From: Candidatus Endowatersipora endosymbiont of Watersipora subatra
GTDB lineage: Bacteria > Pseudomonadota > Alphaproteobacteria > Rhizobiales > Rhizobiaceae
Length of the DNA stretch: 64,000 bases
Assembly: GCF_964026585.1 (NCBI RefSeq)
Contig: NZ_OZ032160.1
Coordinates: 62,001 to 126,000, forward strand
Reading direction: 5' to 3'
The notes under the pieces: model-generated
What the model was told of the DNA's origin: nothing
Databases searched by the model: none
What the model saw: the letters and a program-made list of their open reading frames with translations, nothing else
In this document: piece after piece, positions 1 to 10,822 of the stretch
Layout: every line of letters starts with the position of its first letter
Numbering within the stretch: position 1 is the stretch's first letter
Position numbers and translations under genes: made by a program

Positions 1-2133
1 GCCCCAATTAGGGGATTTGAGACAGAGTGTTGAGATATTCGATTCTTCTTTTGCAATCACTTCTGAAATGTCAGCTAAGATTCCTGGTCCATCAATCGCA
101 ACAACCCGTATTTTGGAAGGAAATTTTTCATGATTATCTGGATCAATATCCCACCTCAAATCAAGCCATTCATGAGCCGTTTGCTCAAAGGCTTTCAGCG
201 CATTTGCTTGAATGGGATAAACAGTGACTCCTTCACCTGGTGTAAGGATACCAACAATCCTGTCTCCTGGTACTGCTCCTCCTTCAGGGTTAAATTTAAC
301 GGTCATGTTTTCGTTTGCGCCCCTTATAGGAATCTTACCCGTCAACTGATGATTATGAGCGGTTTCAAGAAATTTGAAGCTGCGCCTACGTCCTGGAATT
401 TTAAACATAAGATTCAGATTAAACCAACTTTCGTTGGTCCGTATTTTATTAATAGGGACTCGTTCTTTTTGATAATCAGGAAAAATCGCTTTTATCACAT
501 CCTTCGGTTGTAGTTCGCCGCATCCTACTGCCGCAATGGCATCATTAACTGTTTTGTACGCGACTTTCTCTAATACAGCTTCTAGTTGGTCAGGCTCAAA
601 TTCATGATTTATTCTTTTAAAGGTTGCTATCAGGATTTTTGTGCCCAATCCTAGATATTGTTGGATTCGAGCTTCTTTTGTTGCTCGCCGAATGCCAGCA
701 CGGGCTTTTCCTGTTGCAACGACATTTTCCCATGCCGATGATGGTAACTGATTTCTTGAGCGAATGATGATGACTTCATCTCCATTTTGGAGGCGTGAAA
801 CAATCGGTGCATGCTGTCCATTGACCTTACAACCTACACAAGAATTTCCAATATCCGTGTGTACAGCATAAGCAAAATCAATGACTGTGGCACCCCGTGG
901 TAAGGCGATGAGTTTTCCTTTAGGAGTAAAACAGAAAACTTGATCTAAAAATAATTCTAGTCGGGTATGTTCAAAGATATCGTCAGGATGTTCACCATCA
1001 AACAAGGTTTTAACGGTTCTATGTAGCCAATGATACGAACGGCTCTGTCCAATCAAATGGGTGTCACTACTATCATTATCTGTATCTGTAGCTGAATATA
1101 TGCCATCCTTGTAAAGGGCATGGGCCGCAATACCATATTCGGCGATCTTGTCCATTTCATGGGTACGGATTTGTAACTCGACTCTTTGGTGGTATGGGCC
1201 AATAATTGTTGTATGAAGAGAGCGATAATCGTTTTGTTTGGGGGTAGAAATATAATCTTTAAATCGACCAGGAACTGCGGGCCATTTTGTATGTGCAACA
1301 CAAAGCGTTTGATAACAATGCTGCACTTCATCAACAATGACTCTGAATCCGATAATATCAGACAATTGTTCAAAACTAACGCCATTACGCTCCATCTTAC
1401 GGAAGACAGAATAGGGGCGTTTGCTACGACTTTTGACAACGGATTGAATGTTAGCGATCAAAAGAGACTTGACCATTTTTTCTTCGATCTCTATGATAAA
1501 TTTTTTGCTCTTTTGGATTAGAAGGGATAGTTTGTGATGAATGGTCGAATAGGCTTCAGCATGTAGAGTTTGAAAAGCAAGGTCTTCAAGGTCTTCGCGT
1601 ATTTCTTGCATTCCCATGCGGCCAGCAAGTGGAGCATAAATTTCCATAGTCTCTTCTGCTATGCGTTTCCTTTTTTCCGGAAGCATGTAATGAAGTGTGC
1701 GCATATTGTGGAGTCGATCAGCCAGTTTAATGAGCAGTACTCTAACATCACTGGCGATAGCTATCAGTAAACGCCTCAGATTCTCGCCTTGCCTCGTTTT
1801 TTTAGAAACGAGATCAAGTCGACGAAGTTTAGTCAGACCATGGACAAGTAAGCCAATATTGGTGCCAAATATGCAGTCAATCTCTTTTTTAGTCGTTTCG
1901 GTGTCCTCAATTGTGTCATGCAAGAGAGCAGCAACCACGCTATCTTGATCTAATTGGAGATCTATGACGATCGCAGCTACTTCTAGTGGATGACTAAAAT
2001 AAGGAGCGCCATTGGCCCTTTTCTGATGGCGATGTTGGTGCATCGCATAAGCATAGGCTTTTTTTAGCAACGTTTCATTAAAATTAGGGTTGTAACGAGC
2101 AACCCTCTCCACAAGTTCGCTTTGTTGCATCAT
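1..2133 (-). CDS. rsh: Bifunctional (p)ppGpp synthetase/hydrolase RSH (3' end cut by window edge)
   Basis: Makes and degrades the stringent-response alarmone (p)ppGpp. The frame is open without a stop from the double ATG at 2133/2130 to the left edge (711 codons), so only the C-terminal tip is missing. The HD hydrolase domain is intact: H48, H72-D73 and the E76-D77 pair (LLHDTIEDT). The synthetase domain follows, with GFRVIV, NDYRSLHTT near residue 295 and VELQIRTHEMDKIAEYGIAAH, then a TGS domain around 395-430 and the start of an ACT domain at the C-terminus. Both activities look functional, as expected for the single long RSH of alphaproteobacteria. The start has only a weak AG-rich upstream stretch, and rpoZ, often upstream in rhizobia, is not there. 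Confidence 0.95.
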   Translation of the reverse strand, partial: MMQQSELVERVARYNPNFNETLLKKAYAYAMHQHRHQKRANGAPYFSHPLEVAAIVIDLQLDQDSVVAALLHDTIEDTETTKKEIDCIFGTNIGLLVHGLTKLRRLDLVSKKTRQGENLRRLLIAIASDVRVLLIKLADRLHNMRTLHYMLPEKRKRIAEETMEIYAPLAGRMGMQEIREDLEDLAFQTLHAEAYSTIHHKLSLLIQKSKKFIIEIEEKMVKSLLIANIQSVVKSRSKRPYSVFRKMERNGVSFEQLSDIIGFRVIVDEVQHCYQTLCVAHTKWPAVPGRFKDYISTPKQNDYRSLHTTIIGPYHQRVELQIRTHEMDKIAEYGIAAHALYKDGIYSATDTDNDSSDTHLIGQSRSYHWLHRTVKTLFDGEHPDDIFEHTRLELFLDQVFCFTPKGKLIALPRGATVIDFAYAVHTDIGNSCVGCKVNGQHAPIVSRLQNGDEVIIIRSRNQLPSSAWENVVATGKARAGIRRATKEARIQQYLGLGTKILIATFKRINHEFEPDQLEAVLEKVAYKTVNDAIAAVGCGELQPKDVIKAIFPDYQKERVPINKIRTNESWFNLNLMFKIPGRRRSFKFLETAHNHQLTGKIPIRGANENMTVKFNPEGGAVPGDRIVGILTPGEGVTVYPIQANALKAFEQTAHEWLDLRWDIDPDNHEKFPSKIRVVAIDGPGILADISEVIAKEESNISTLCLKSPNWG

Positions 2134-2288
2134 GTAAGAAACTCTATGAGATTTTTGTTTCTAGGGTATGGAATGATACAATGATACAAAGTGTAGAATA
2201 GCATCTTCTTTCAAGAAATCAGGAATCATGAGCAATCCTTAGATTCATTTGAACCGTCCTTGATGAGACAAACGAATGGAGGCTATTG

Positions 2289-2309
2289 TTTCATGTTTTA
2301 AACATGAAA
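2289..2309. promoter_or_regulatory. Near-perfect palindrome upstream of rsh
   Basis: Two 10-bp arms, TTTCATGTTT and AAACATGAAA, are perfect inverted repeats around a single central T. The site lies about 155 bp before the rsh start and 65 bp after the pgi stop. The near-zero loop and the lack of a T-run argue against a terminator. A dyad-symmetric operator is possible, but no regulator can be named. Confidence 0.3.
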
Positions 2310-2373
2310 ATGCTTTATCTAGCCTTGTTACATTTTCTCTTAATCACGCTGCCTTGATCTTCTCTTGATAATA

Positions 2374-4011
2374 TTAACTACGAAATTTCTTATGCATTGT
2401 ATGAAAAGCACGTAATAAACCACCTGTTGAGCTGTTCACCCTTTGAGATATATATTTTTTTTTAACCATTGGAAGCAATTTTTTTGTTATTTCTTTGCCT
2501 AATTCGACACCCCACTGGTCGAAAGAATTAATATCCCAGATCACGCCCTGTACAAATATTTTATGTTCATAAAGAGCTATTAACTGACCTAACCGATTAG
2601 GAGTGAGTATAGGATAGATAAAGGTGCAGGTCGGCCGATTTCCAGGGAACGATCGATGCTTGGCGAGATAGTGGGAGCGACGAGTATTTATGCCTTTAGC
2701 TAAAAGCTGTGACTTGACTTTGTTCATTGATTTTCCGACCATCAAGGCTTCAGATTGTGCTAGTGCATTTGCTACGAGTCTTTCGTGATCATCACCAAAG
2801 TATTCGTTAGAATTTGCAGCAATCAATATATCACAGGGAACAACTGAGGTTCCTTGGTGAATAAGTTGATAGAAAGTGTGCTGTCCATCTATTCCTGTCC
2901 CCCCCCAAATCACAGGTCCAGTCTGTGTTTCAACCCAACGCCCTGACATTGATACGCTCTTGCCATTGGATTCCATATCAAGTTGCTGAAGATAGGGAGG
3001 AAACTGTGAAAGATGTCGATCATAAGGTAAAATGGCATAAGTATCATAAGCACAAATATTACGATGCCATATGCCAATTAGAGCCATGAGTACCGGTATA
3101 TTGTGTTCAAAGTCGGTATTACGGAAGTGAGTGTCGACGGACCGTGCCCCTGCAAGAAAGCCTTGAAAATTCTCAACACCAATCGAGAGCATGACAGGCA
3201 ACCCTATAGCAGACCAGAGAGAGTAACGTCCACCTACCCAGTCCCAAAATCTGAATATACGATCCTGCTCAATCCCAAACTCAATGATTTTATCTAAATC
3301 CGTGGAGAGAGCAACGAAGTGATCTTTAACAGCATCAGGACCGAGTTTGTTGATCAACCAACAACGTGCTGCATTGGCATTCCTCATCGTCTCCTCAGTA
3401 GTGAAGCTTTTCGAGGCAATAATAAAAAGGGTTGTTCCTGCATGAACTCTGTTCAAGATGCTCATCATTCCATCAACATTGGAGACGAAATGGATCCGTG
3501 GGCCATCATGAAAAGGGCTAAGAGCTAAGGTCGCCATATGAGGACCTAGATTTGAGCCACCAATTCCAATATTCACAACATCAAGAAATTTTCCTCTACC
3601 TCCCTTGATAGTACCGTTGCGAACACCATTACAAAATTCTATCATCCGATGTCGCACGGCTTTGATATCAGGAAGGATATCATATCCTTCAACATATATA
3701 GAATCATCTGAGAAATTACGTAATGCAGTATGGAGGACAGCACGCTTTTCAGTCTCATTAATCAAGCGACCAGTGAACATATTCTCTATCATAAGATCAA
3801 CCTTGGCTAACCTTGCAAGACTGATCAGATCTTTTAATTGATCGAGATCAATATTAGTTTTGGAATAATCAAACAGGAGATTATCAAGTTGCGTAGAAAA
3901 AGTGTCAAAACGCCTCTTGTCCTGCTCAAAGAGGCTGACGATACGTCGTTCTTTTATAGCATGATATTGTCGCTGGAGTTCAGAAAGTTTCTTTTTCGCG
4001 GCTTTGATCAT
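2374..4011 (-). CDS. pgi: Glucose-6-phosphate isomerase
   Basis: Interconverts glucose-6-phosphate and fructose-6-phosphate in the cytoplasm. The 545-aa length is normal for the family. Visible hallmarks are IGIGGSNLGPHMA for phosphate binding, GGRYSLWSAIG, QLDMESNGKSV, GPVIWGGTGIDGQHTFYQL around the catalytic region, and QWGVELGKE near the C-terminus. It starts at ATG 4011, is divergent from sufE and lies upstream of rsh with a gap of about 240 bp. No frameshift or missing key residue is seen. It gives the organism the glycolysis/gluconeogenesis branch point, which fits with pyruvate carboxylase at the other end of the window. Confidence 0.97.
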   Translation of the reverse strand: MIKAAKKKLSELQRQYHAIKERRIVSLFEQDKRRFDTFSTQLDNLLFDYSKTNIDLDQLKDLISLARLAKVDLMIENMFTGRLINETEKRAVLHTALRNFSDDSIYVEGYDILPDIKAVRHRMIEFCNGVRNGTIKGGRGKFLDVVNIGIGGSNLGPHMATLALSPFHDGPRIHFVSNVDGMMSILNRVHAGTTLFIIASKSFTTEETMRNANAARCWLINKLGPDAVKDHFVALSTDLDKIIEFGIEQDRIFRFWDWVGGRYSLWSAIGLPVMLSIGVENFQGFLAGARSVDTHFRNTDFEHNIPVLMALIGIWHRNICAYDTYAILPYDRHLSQFPPYLQQLDMESNGKSVSMSGRWVETQTGPVIWGGTGIDGQHTFYQLIHQGTSVVPCDILIAANSNEYFGDDHERLVANALAQSEALMVGKSMNKVKSQLLAKGINTRRSHYLAKHRSFPGNRPTCTFIYPILTPNRLGQLIALYEHKIFVQGVIWDINSFDQWGVELGKEITKKLLPMVKKKYISQRVNSSTGGLLRAFHTMHKKFRS

Positions 4012-4197
4012 ATGAGCCTTTCACTAAATTGAGAAATTGGACCAATTACTTTGATAATGTTAATTAGACAATTAAGATGCTCTGTTTTTTCAGAAAAGAT
4101 TTGAAGTGAAGGAACAGTCTTATTGTCAGAAGTATAGAATGTTGTAGAGTATAAAAATTCCATATAATCTTATCTTAAAGACCTGAATTGTACGCTG

Positions 4198-4629
4198 ATG
4201 AAGACAATAGAAATTGATGAAATCGTTGAAAATTTTGCCTTTCTTGATAACTGGGAGGATCGTTATGCTTATCTCATTGAACTCGGCAGACTGCTTCAAC
4301 CTTTCCCTCACAACGATATGATCGAGAGCAATAAGGTACAAGGTTGCATAAGTAATGTTTGGTTGACATCGCATCTCGTCAATAATTCAGGGCCCCTAAA
4401 ATTGATTTTTAACGGAACATCAGATTCTCATATTTTGAAAGGGTTACTCGCTATCATGCTATCACTCTTTTCCAATCAGCCTCCAAAAACAATTTTAGAA
4501 ACGGATGAACAAGAGATAATGAAAAAAATTCATCTTGAAGAGCATCTAACACAGCAAAGGACCAATGGGTTGCGCTCCATGGTTTCTAAAATCAAATCTA
4601 TTGCTTCTTCCATTGAAAAGAAAAAATAA
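4198..4629 (+). CDS. sufE: SufE family cysteine desulfuration protein
   Basis: Accepts persulfide sulfur from the cysteine desulfurase SufS and passes it to the SUF Fe-S assembly scaffold. The protein has 143 aa, the usual size. It carries the typical N-terminal helix (FAFLDNWEDRYAYLIELGR) and the active-site cysteine C50 in VQGCISNVWL. It is divergent from pgi and stands alone; the rest of the suf operon is not in this window. The following 250 bp lead to recA and contain weak inverted repeats (AAGAGAG...CTCTCTT just after the stop, with a long loop) but no clear terminator. Confidence 0.93.
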   Translation: MKTIEIDEIVENFAFLDNWEDRYAYLIELGRLLQPFPHNDMIESNKVQGCISNVWLTSHLVNNSGPLKLIFNGTSDSHILKGLLAIMLSLFSNQPPKTILETDEQEIMKKIHLEEHLTQQRTNGLRSMVSKIKSIASSIEKKK

Positions 4630-4881
4630 GAGAGCTATAGATAATCTTCCTTCCTAACTCTCTTTTGATCTTTCGAAAAAAGCATATCCTGATCTTCTTT
4701 ATTTCAGTCTGTGTATCTCTTTCCTAATCAATGAAAATTGACTCAATTGGGATCTTTTGAGGTAATTTTATTTAATATCTTATTAGCATTAGCAGTCTCA
4801 ATTCAAGACTCCTTATATCTTGAATATTTATTTGCTAATAAGTTTTCAGTAGAATCGTTTCAGAAGAGAAGGAATAGGAAT

Positions 4882-5991
4882 ATGACTGCGCCAAATCTCA
4901 AGTTAATTGAGGCCAAAAAAGTGGATAAGTCAAAAGCACTGAAAGCGGCTTTAGATCAGATCGAACGAACGTTTGGAAAAGGATCTGTGATGCGCTTGGG
5001 TACCAATGAAATGGCGGTTGAAATTGAAACAATTCCAACCGGATGTTTAGGTCTGGATATCGCTCTGGGTATTGGTGGGTTGCCAAAAGGGCGAATTGTT
5101 GAGATTTATGGTCCTGAATCATCAGGAAAAACAACCTTAGCACTTCATACTGTTGCGGAGGCCCAAAAAAGAGGCGGTATTTGTGGCTTTGTGGATGCTG
5201 AACATGCACTGGATCCAGTTTATACTAAAAAACTAGGGGTTGATCTAGAAAATTTGCTCATCTCTCAACCTGATACCGGTGAACAAGCTTTGGAAATTAC
5301 CGACACTTTGGTTCGTTCTGGCGCATGCGATATTTTAGTGGTTGATTCTGTTGCAGCGTTGACACCGCGGGCTGAGATTGAAGGTGAAATGGGAGCCTCT
5401 TTGCCAGGTGTACAAGCTCGTTTGATGAGTCAAGCTTTACGAAAGCTAACAGCTTCAATCTCTCGCTCTAAAACGATGGTAATTTTTATCAATCAGATTC
5501 GTATGAAGATTGGTGTGATGTTTGGTTCTCCTGAAACCACAACTGGTGGTAATGCTTTAAAGTTCTATGCTTCTGTGCGTCTTGATATTCGTCGGACTGG
5601 TGCGATAAAAGATCGTGATGAAATTGTTGGAAACCAAACACGAATCAAGGTTGTAAAAAACAAGTTAGCTCCTCCTTTTAAGCAAGTGGAATTCGATATT
5701 CTGTATGGTGAAGGGGTTTCTCATATAGGAGAACTGGTTGATTTAGGGGTGACCGCAGGAATTATCGAGAAATCCGGAGCATGGTTTTCTTATAACAGCC
5801 AAAGGCTAGGTCAAGGAAGAGAGAAGGCAAAACAATTCTTGAAAGAAAACAGTGTTCTTGCCAGGACTATTGAAAATTCTATTCGTGAAAGCGCGGGCTT
5901 AATTGCCGAAAAGCTTCTTGATGAGCCAAGGGGTAAAGATGAAAAGAAAGAAGAAGCAGACTGTGTTTGTGTCGCTAAACGTGTGGTGTAA
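4882..5991 (+). CDS. recA: Recombinase RecA
   Basis: ATP-dependent strand-exchange protein for homologous recombination and SOS co-protease. The Walker A motif is GPESSGKTT, followed by [32 protein letters not shown], the L2-loop region [21 protein letters not shown], and [16 protein letters not shown] at the end. I chose ATG 4882 (369 aa) because it has a purine-rich SD (GAAGAGAAGG) and matches alphaproteobacterial N-termini. The frame is open back to a TTG at 4738, but that extra stretch is not RecA-like. The same TTG could be part of a -35 element (TTGACT 4738-4743, weak -10 GGTAAT 4761-4766). I saw no GTTC-N7-GTTC LexA site upstream. Confidence 0.97.
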   Translation: MTAPNLKLIEAKKVDKSKALKAALDQIERTFGKGSVMRLGTNEMAVEIETIPTGCLGLDIALGIGGLPKGRIVEIYGPESSGKTTLALHTVAEAQKRGGICGFVDAEHALDPVYTKKLGVDLENLLISQPDTGEQALEITDTLVRSGACDILVVDSVAALTPRAEIEGEMGASLPGVQARLMSQALRKLTASISRSKTMVIFINQIRMKIGVMFGSPETTTGGNALKFYASVRLDIRRTGAIKDRDEIVGNQTRIKVVKNKLAPPFKQVEFDILYGEGVSHIGELVDLGVTAGIIEKSGAWFSYNSQRLGQGREKAKQFLKENSVLARTIENSIRESAGLIAEKLLDEPRGKDEKKEEADCVCVAKRVV

Positions 5992-6270
5992 TTCGGCTGA
6001 TTTTTTGAACAGCTGTTTGTGTTTTTGAGTTCTGAAAAATTTCTTATAAAGCTGGAAAGGACCATGATCCCTTCAGATCTTAAACAACACAGAGAAAGTC
6101 TCTCTATAACCAACAAGAAAGGAATGGGGTTTGTCTTCTCGAGACATAGAAAAAAACTATAATTTTGGCATTATGCGCTGCCATACCATATCATATTGAA
6201 ATATATTGAGTTGGCAAAAAACATGATGATCATTGCTATCAAAAAATAATTTTTGGTTTATTAAAAAGAA

Positions 6271-8499
6271 ATGCCACAAGTGAATATGTCGATTTGTCCT
6301 GATAATGATAAGCGATTATTAGGAGAGATTGTTTCAGTGCTACTGCCTATACCCTCTGAAGGACCTTATTCTTACTCATTACCTGACGGTATGGCGAGGC
6401 CACCTGTAGGGACTTTTGTACAGGTTTCTTTGGGATCGCGTAAACTTGCTGCTGTGGTCTGGGAAATGAAGAAGAAAAATAAGATTGTTAATCCTAAGAA
6501 ATTCCGTCCTATTGAATCAGTTTTTGATTGTCCCCCTGTTTCTGATGAATTAAGGCGATTCGTGGATTGGATAGCTTCTTATACTATTTCTTCACCGGGA
6601 ATTGTTTTACGGATGGTACTGCGTGTACCAGCAGCGTTGGATCCAGAATCATTGATAAAGGGTCTTCGTTATTCAGGAAAGCAGCCAAAGCGAATGACTC
6701 ATGCCCGTCAGCGAGTTTTGAAATTGATGAATGAGCAAAAAAATATGTCATGGACGCGATCTGATCTCGCTCATGCCAGTGGTGTAAGTCCTTCAGTTGT
6801 TAAAGGAATGGAAAAATTAGGGATTTTCGAACCGGTTTTCATGCCTCCTCCTGCAGTGGTACCTTTACCAAATCCAGAGACCGTCACTGTTGCAATGAGC
6901 CAGGAACAGATAAAGGTTACCAAGCAATTCTGTCAAACAATTCAGTCAGGTAGATTTGTGACAACTTTGCTGAAGGGCGTTACTGGATCAGGAAAGACAG
7001 AAGTTTATTTTGAAGCAATTGCCGAAGCACTACGTCAAGGTAAACAGATTTTGATTTTGTTGCCAGAAATTGCATTAACATCCATTTTTCTAGAACGCTT
7101 TCAAAAGCGTTTTGGTGCGCCACCAGCTCAATGGCACTCAGGACTAACCCTTAAAATGCGTGAACAAACTTGGAGACAGGTGTCTACCGAACAGATTCGT
7201 GTTCTTGTCGGTGCAAGATCAGCCTTGTTTTTGCCCTTTCAAAATCTTGGTCTTATTATTGTTGATGAAGAGCATGATGGTGCCTACAAGCAGGAAGAGC
7301 GTCTATTTTATTCTGCTCGTGATATGGCTGTTGTGCGCGCTTTTCTGGGCAATGGTACGTGTATTTTATCCTCTGCAACCCCTTCAATTGAAAGCCAAGT
7401 AAATGTTGAAATGGGTCGCTATCAATGTGTGAAATTGAAAAAAAGGCACGGCGACGCTGTTCTTCCAGTGATTGATATCATTGACATGCGCAAAGATCCT
7501 CCCAAAAGAGGGGACTTTTTGTCACCGATCCTCACGCAGGCGGTGGGTAAGGCGTTGGTTCGAGGGGAACAATCGCTACTGTTCCTTAACAGACGAGGCT
7601 ATGCACCTTTAACCTTATGTCGAGTCTGTGGATTTCGGTTTGAATGTAAAAATTGTTCTGCTTGGCTGGTAGAACATCGATTTTGTAATCAGCTTCAGTG
7701 CCATCATTGTGGCTACAAAGAAGCGGTAACAAAGGACTGCCCTAACTGTGGACGTCTCGATTCTCTGGTAGCCTGCGGGCCAGGTGTTGAACGGTTGGCA
7801 GAAGAGATTAAAACAAGCTTCCCAAATGCACGCATAATTATTTTATCTTCTGACACTACGGCAAATCTTTCATGTTTGCGACTCGATCTTGAGACCATAG
7901 TAAAAGGTCAGGTCGATATAGTCATAGGAACACAATTACTTGCCAAGGGGCATAATTTTCCTTTGATAACCTGTGTAGGGGTCGTCGATTCGGACATAGG
8001 CTTGAGCAACGGAGATCCTCGTGCAGCGGAGAAAACATTTCAATTAATCAGTCAGGTTACAAAGAAGGCAGGGAGAAAAGGAACGAAGTCAATCGGATTG
8101 TTACAAAGTTATGCTCCTGATAACCCCGTTTTGCGAGCGATTGCTAATGGCGATGAGGACATTTTCTATGAAAGAGAGATTGCGTTAAGGCGACAGGCGT
8201 TTCTTCCACCTTTTTCTAGACTAATTAGTTTAATTATATCGGCAAGAGATAAAAAGGAAGCCGAAATTCATGCATGTAAACTCAAATTGGCTGCTCCTCA
8301 TCATGAGAATGTGAAAATACTGGGTCCAGCTGAAGCCTTGATGGCTTTGGTGCGAGGTCGCTATCGATATCGTCTTCTTTTACAAGCGCCTCGATCGTTT
8401 GATTTCCAGAATTACTTAAAGGTTTGGCTCGCTTATACAAGTACACAACAAGGATCTGTGCGGGTGCAAATTGATGTCGATCCACAGACTTTTTCATGA
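6271..8499 (+). CDS. priA: Primosomal protein N' (PriA replication-restart helicase)
   Basis: 3'-5' DNA helicase that reloads the replisome at stalled forks. At 742 aa it is of normal length. The N-terminal 3' DNA-binding domain is followed by the helicase core: Walker A in KGVTGSGKTEVYFEAI, Walker B DEEHDGAYKQ, then the zinc-binding cysteines CRVCGF, CKNCSAW, CHHCGYK and CPNCG, and IGTQLLAKGHNFP in the second helicase lobe. The start could be ATG 6271 or 6286; neither has a strong SD. It lies directly upstream of atpH, an order conserved in Hyphomicrobiales. Confidence 0.96.
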   Translation: MPQVNMSICPDNDKRLLGEIVSVLLPIPSEGPYSYSLPDGMARPPVGTFVQVSLGSRKLAAVVWEMKKKNKIVNPKKFRPIESVFDCPPVSDELRRFVDWIASYTISSPGIVLRMVLRVPAALDPESLIKGLRYSGKQPKRMTHARQRVLKLMNEQKNMSWTRSDLAHASGVSPSVVKGMEKLGIFEPVFMPPPAVVPLPNPETVTVAMSQEQIKVTKQFCQTIQSGRFVTTLLKGVTGSGKTEVYFEAIAEALRQGKQILILLPEIALTSIFLERFQKRFGAPPAQWHSGLTLKMREQTWRQVSTEQIRVLVGARSALFLPFQNLGLIIVDEEHDGAYKQEERLFYSARDMAVVRAFLGNGTCILSSATPSIESQVNVEMGRYQCVKLKKRHGDAVLPVIDIIDMRKDPPKRGDFLSPILTQAVGKALVRGEQSLLFLNRRGYAPLTLCRVCGFRFECKNCSAWLVEHRFCNQLQCHHCGYKEAVTKDCPNCGRLDSLVACGPGVERLAEEIKTSFPNARIIILSSDTTANLSCLRLDLETIVKGQVDIVIGTQLLAKGHNFPLITCVGVVDSDIGLSNGDPRAAEKTFQLISQVTKKAGRKGTKSIGLLQSYAPDNPVLRAIANGDEDIFYEREIALRRQAFLPPFSRLISLIISARDKKEAEIHACKLKLAAPHHENVKILGPAEALMALVRGRYRYRLLLQAPRSFDFQNYLKVWLAYTSTQQGSVRVQIDVDPQTFS

Positions 8500-8613
8500 A
8501 GGACCCTTGGCTATAAACGCTTGCTTTGACTATAGGATTTCATAAAGAAAAAGAATAAGGGAAGAGTTCTTATCCATAATCGATAGATTTGAAGAAAGCT
8601 TGTCTTCGATGTG

Positions 8614-8642
8614 TTGCGAGTGTTGAAATGATATGCTAAAAT
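8614..8642 (+). promoter_or_regulatory. Candidate promoter of the atpHAGDC operon
   Basis: TTGCGA at 8614-8619 and TAAAAT at 8637-8642 are separated by exactly 17 bp and lie 50 bp before the GTG start of atpH, inside the 190-bp gap after priA. The shape is sigma70-like; assignment is by eye only. Confidence 0.4.
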
Positions 8643-8692
8643 GTGGGGGAATTTTATCATGAACCCTTCTCATACAGAAGAGGAAGTTTTTA

Positions 8693-9268
8693 GTGCCTGA
8701 TTCTTCGTTACAATCATCAAAATTTCCTTCTTCTGATTTTTCTCAACGTTATGCTTCAGCTCTATTCGAGTTAGGGGGATCTCAAGAAAAAATAACTCTT
8801 ATTGAAAAGGATCTTAACAATATTCGGTTATTAATTGATAGCAATGAAGATCTGATGTTTCTAATTCGTTCTCCTATTTTTTCGATTGACGATCAAAGAT
8901 CCGCTTTCGAGAAGATCTTAGCGAAAGCGGGTATTCAAGGTCTCATAGTTAATTTTATTAACGTTATCATCCTGAACCGTCGTCTCTTTGCCCTTCCTTG
9001 TATATTGTCTGCTTTTCATCACATGCTTTTAGAGATGCGTGGAGAGATAAGTGTTACCGTGAGAATCTCAAAGAAATTGTCAACGAATCAAAAAAAGAAA
9101 TTGAAGTCAACGCTTGATAGAGTTACTGGTAAGAATGTTTCCCTTGATGTGATTGTTGATCCTTCATTGCTGGGTGGTATGGTTTTGAGAATTGGATCCC
9201 TTCAAGTTGATACTTCTCTTAAAACACAATTATCTTCCCTAAAGCTAGCGCTTAAAGAGGTAGTCTGA
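8693..9268 (+). CDS. atpH: F1 ATP synthase delta subunit
   Basis: Peripheral-stalk subunit linking the F1 head to the F0 b subunits. The 191-aa protein has the N-terminal helical domain ([12 protein letters not shown]) and the C-terminal conserved segment ([25 protein letters not shown]). It starts with GTG at 8693, preceded by the SD-like GAGGAAG. It is the first gene of atpHAGDC, and its stop overlaps the atpA start by one base (TGATG), which implies translational coupling. The F0 genes are not in this window, as usual in alphaproteobacteria, where F0 and F1 operons are separate. Confidence 0.95.
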   Translation: MPDSSLQSSKFPSSDFSQRYASALFELGGSQEKITLIEKDLNNIRLLIDSNEDLMFLIRSPIFSIDDQRSAFEKILAKAGIQGLIVNFINVIILNRRLFALPCILSAFHHMLLEMRGEISVTVRISKKLSTNQKKKLKSTLDRVTGKNVSLDVIVDPSLLGGMVLRIGSLQVDTSLKTQLSSLKLALKEVV

Positions 9269-10809
9269 TGGATATTCGTGCTTCAGAAATTTCTAAAATC
9301 CTGAGAGATCAAATCAAAAATTTCGGTAAAGAGGCTGAAGTTTCTGAAATAGGACAGGTTTTGTCTGTTAAAGACGGTATTACTCGTGTTTATGGACTAG
9401 ATAGCGTTAAAGCTGGAGAGATGGTGGAGTTTTCCAGCGGTGTTAAAGGCATGGTTCTCAATCTTGAAGTAGACAATGTGGGTGTTGTTGTTTTCGGTTA
9501 TGATCGTGATCTTAAGGAGGGTGATAGCGTCAAGCGAACTGGTGATATTGTTGATGTTCCTATTGGGAAAGAACTACTCGGTCGTGTTGTTGATGGTCTA
9601 GGCAATCCTATTGATGGTAAAGGGGCCATTAAATCGAAAGTCAGAGCCCGTGTCGATGTTAAGGCGCCTGGTATCATTCCACGTAAATCAGTGCATGAGC
9701 CCATGTCGACTGGTCTTAAGGCCATTGATGCTCTTGTGCCTATTGGGAGAGGTCAGCGTGAACTGATCATTGGTGACCGTCAAACTGGGAAAACGGCTAT
9801 TATTTTAGACGCATTCTTGAATCAAAAATTAAACCATGATGAGGGAAACGAAGATGATAAACTTTATTGTGTTTACGTTGCTGTTGGTCAAAAGCGTTCT
9901 ACGGTCGCCCAGTTTGTAAAAATTTTAGAAGAGCGGGGTGCTATGGAATATTCCATTGTTGTGGCTTCGACTGCATCGGATCCTGCTCCCATGCAATATC
10001 TCGCTCCGTTTACGGGTTGTACAATGGGTGAATATTTCCGAGATAATGGGATGCACGCTCTTATTGCCTATGACGATTTGTCTAAACAGGCCGTTTCTTA
10101 TCGTCAGATGTCACTTTTGCTCCGCCGTCCCCCCGGACGTGAAGCTTATCCAGGTGATATTTTTTATCTTCATTCTCGTTTGTTGGAGCGTTCGGCTAAG
10201 CTGAATGAAGATAGTGGTTCAGGTTCTCTCACTGCCTTGCCTGTCATTGAGACGCAGGGCAATGATGTTTCAGCTTTTATTCCTACCAACGTAATTTCAA
10301 TCACCGATGGTCAGATTTTCTTGGAAACAGACTTATTTTTTCAGGGAGTTCGTCCAGCTGTCAACGTAGGTCTTTCTGTTTCTCGTGTGGGGTCTGCAGC
10401 ACAGATTAAGGCCATGAAACAGGTTGCAGGTTCCATAAAAGGTGAGCTCGCTCAGTATCGAGAAATGGCTGCTTTTTCTCAATTTGGATCTGATCTTGAT
10501 GTTTCTACCCAACGCTTACTGAATCGAGGTGAGCGGTTGACTGAGTTATTGAAACAATCTCAGTTTTCTCCTCTTAGAACCGAAGAGCAGGTTGTGATTT
10601 TATTTGCAGGTGTTAATGGATATCTGGATAAACTAGAGCTTTCTCAGATTGCTTCCTTCGAGGTTGGCTTCCTAAGATTTTTATGGTCTGATTATGCTGA
10701 TATTCTTAGAGAGATTGCAGAAAAGCAGGTTCTTGATGATCCGATTTCTGATCGATTGAGGGCGGCACTTGCATCGTTTCTAAGTAGTTTTCAACATCAA
10801 CAGGGTTGA
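9268..10809 (+). CDS. atpA: F1 ATP synthase alpha subunit
   Basis: Non-catalytic nucleotide-binding subunit of the alpha3-beta3 hexamer. At 513 aa it is close to the family norm. The P-loop GDRQTGKTA lies near residue 170, followed by [14 protein letters not shown] and the signature [20 protein letters not shown]. The ATG overlaps the atpH stop by one base, and the gene ends 13 bp before atpG. No anomalies were seen. Confidence 0.98.
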   Translation: MDIRASEISKILRDQIKNFGKEAEVSEIGQVLSVKDGITRVYGLDSVKAGEMVEFSSGVKGMVLNLEVDNVGVVVFGYDRDLKEGDSVKRTGDIVDVPIGKELLGRVVDGLGNPIDGKGAIKSKVRARVDVKAPGIIPRKSVHEPMSTGLKAIDALVPIGRGQRELIIGDRQTGKTAIILDAFLNQKLNHDEGNEDDKLYCVYVAVGQKRSTVAQFVKILEERGAMEYSIVVASTASDPAPMQYLAPFTGCTMGEYFRDNGMHALIAYDDLSKQAVSYRQMSLLLRRPPGREAYPGDIFYLHSRLLERSAKLNEDSGSGSLTALPVIETQGNDVSAFIPTNVISITDGQIFLETDLFFQGVRPAVNVGLSVSRVGSAAQIKAMKQVAGSIKGELAQYREMAAFSQFGSDLDVSTQRLLNRGERLTELLKQSQFSPLRTEEQVVILFAGVNGYLDKLELSQIASFEVGFLRFLWSDYADILREIAEKQVLDDPISDRLRAALASFLSSFQHQQG

Positions 10810-10822
10810 TTCTGGTTATCTG

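Noticed and set aside
1..2133. rsh as a broken gene
   Set aside because: Codon-by-codon reading found no stop or frame change; it only runs off the left edge.
4738..4881. N-terminal extension of RecA from TTG 4738
   Set aside because: No SD, the sequence is unlike any RecA, and ATG 4882 has a good SD and the family N-terminus.
4630..4881. LexA/SOS box before recA
   Set aside because: No GTTC-N7-GTTC or close variant could be found by eye.
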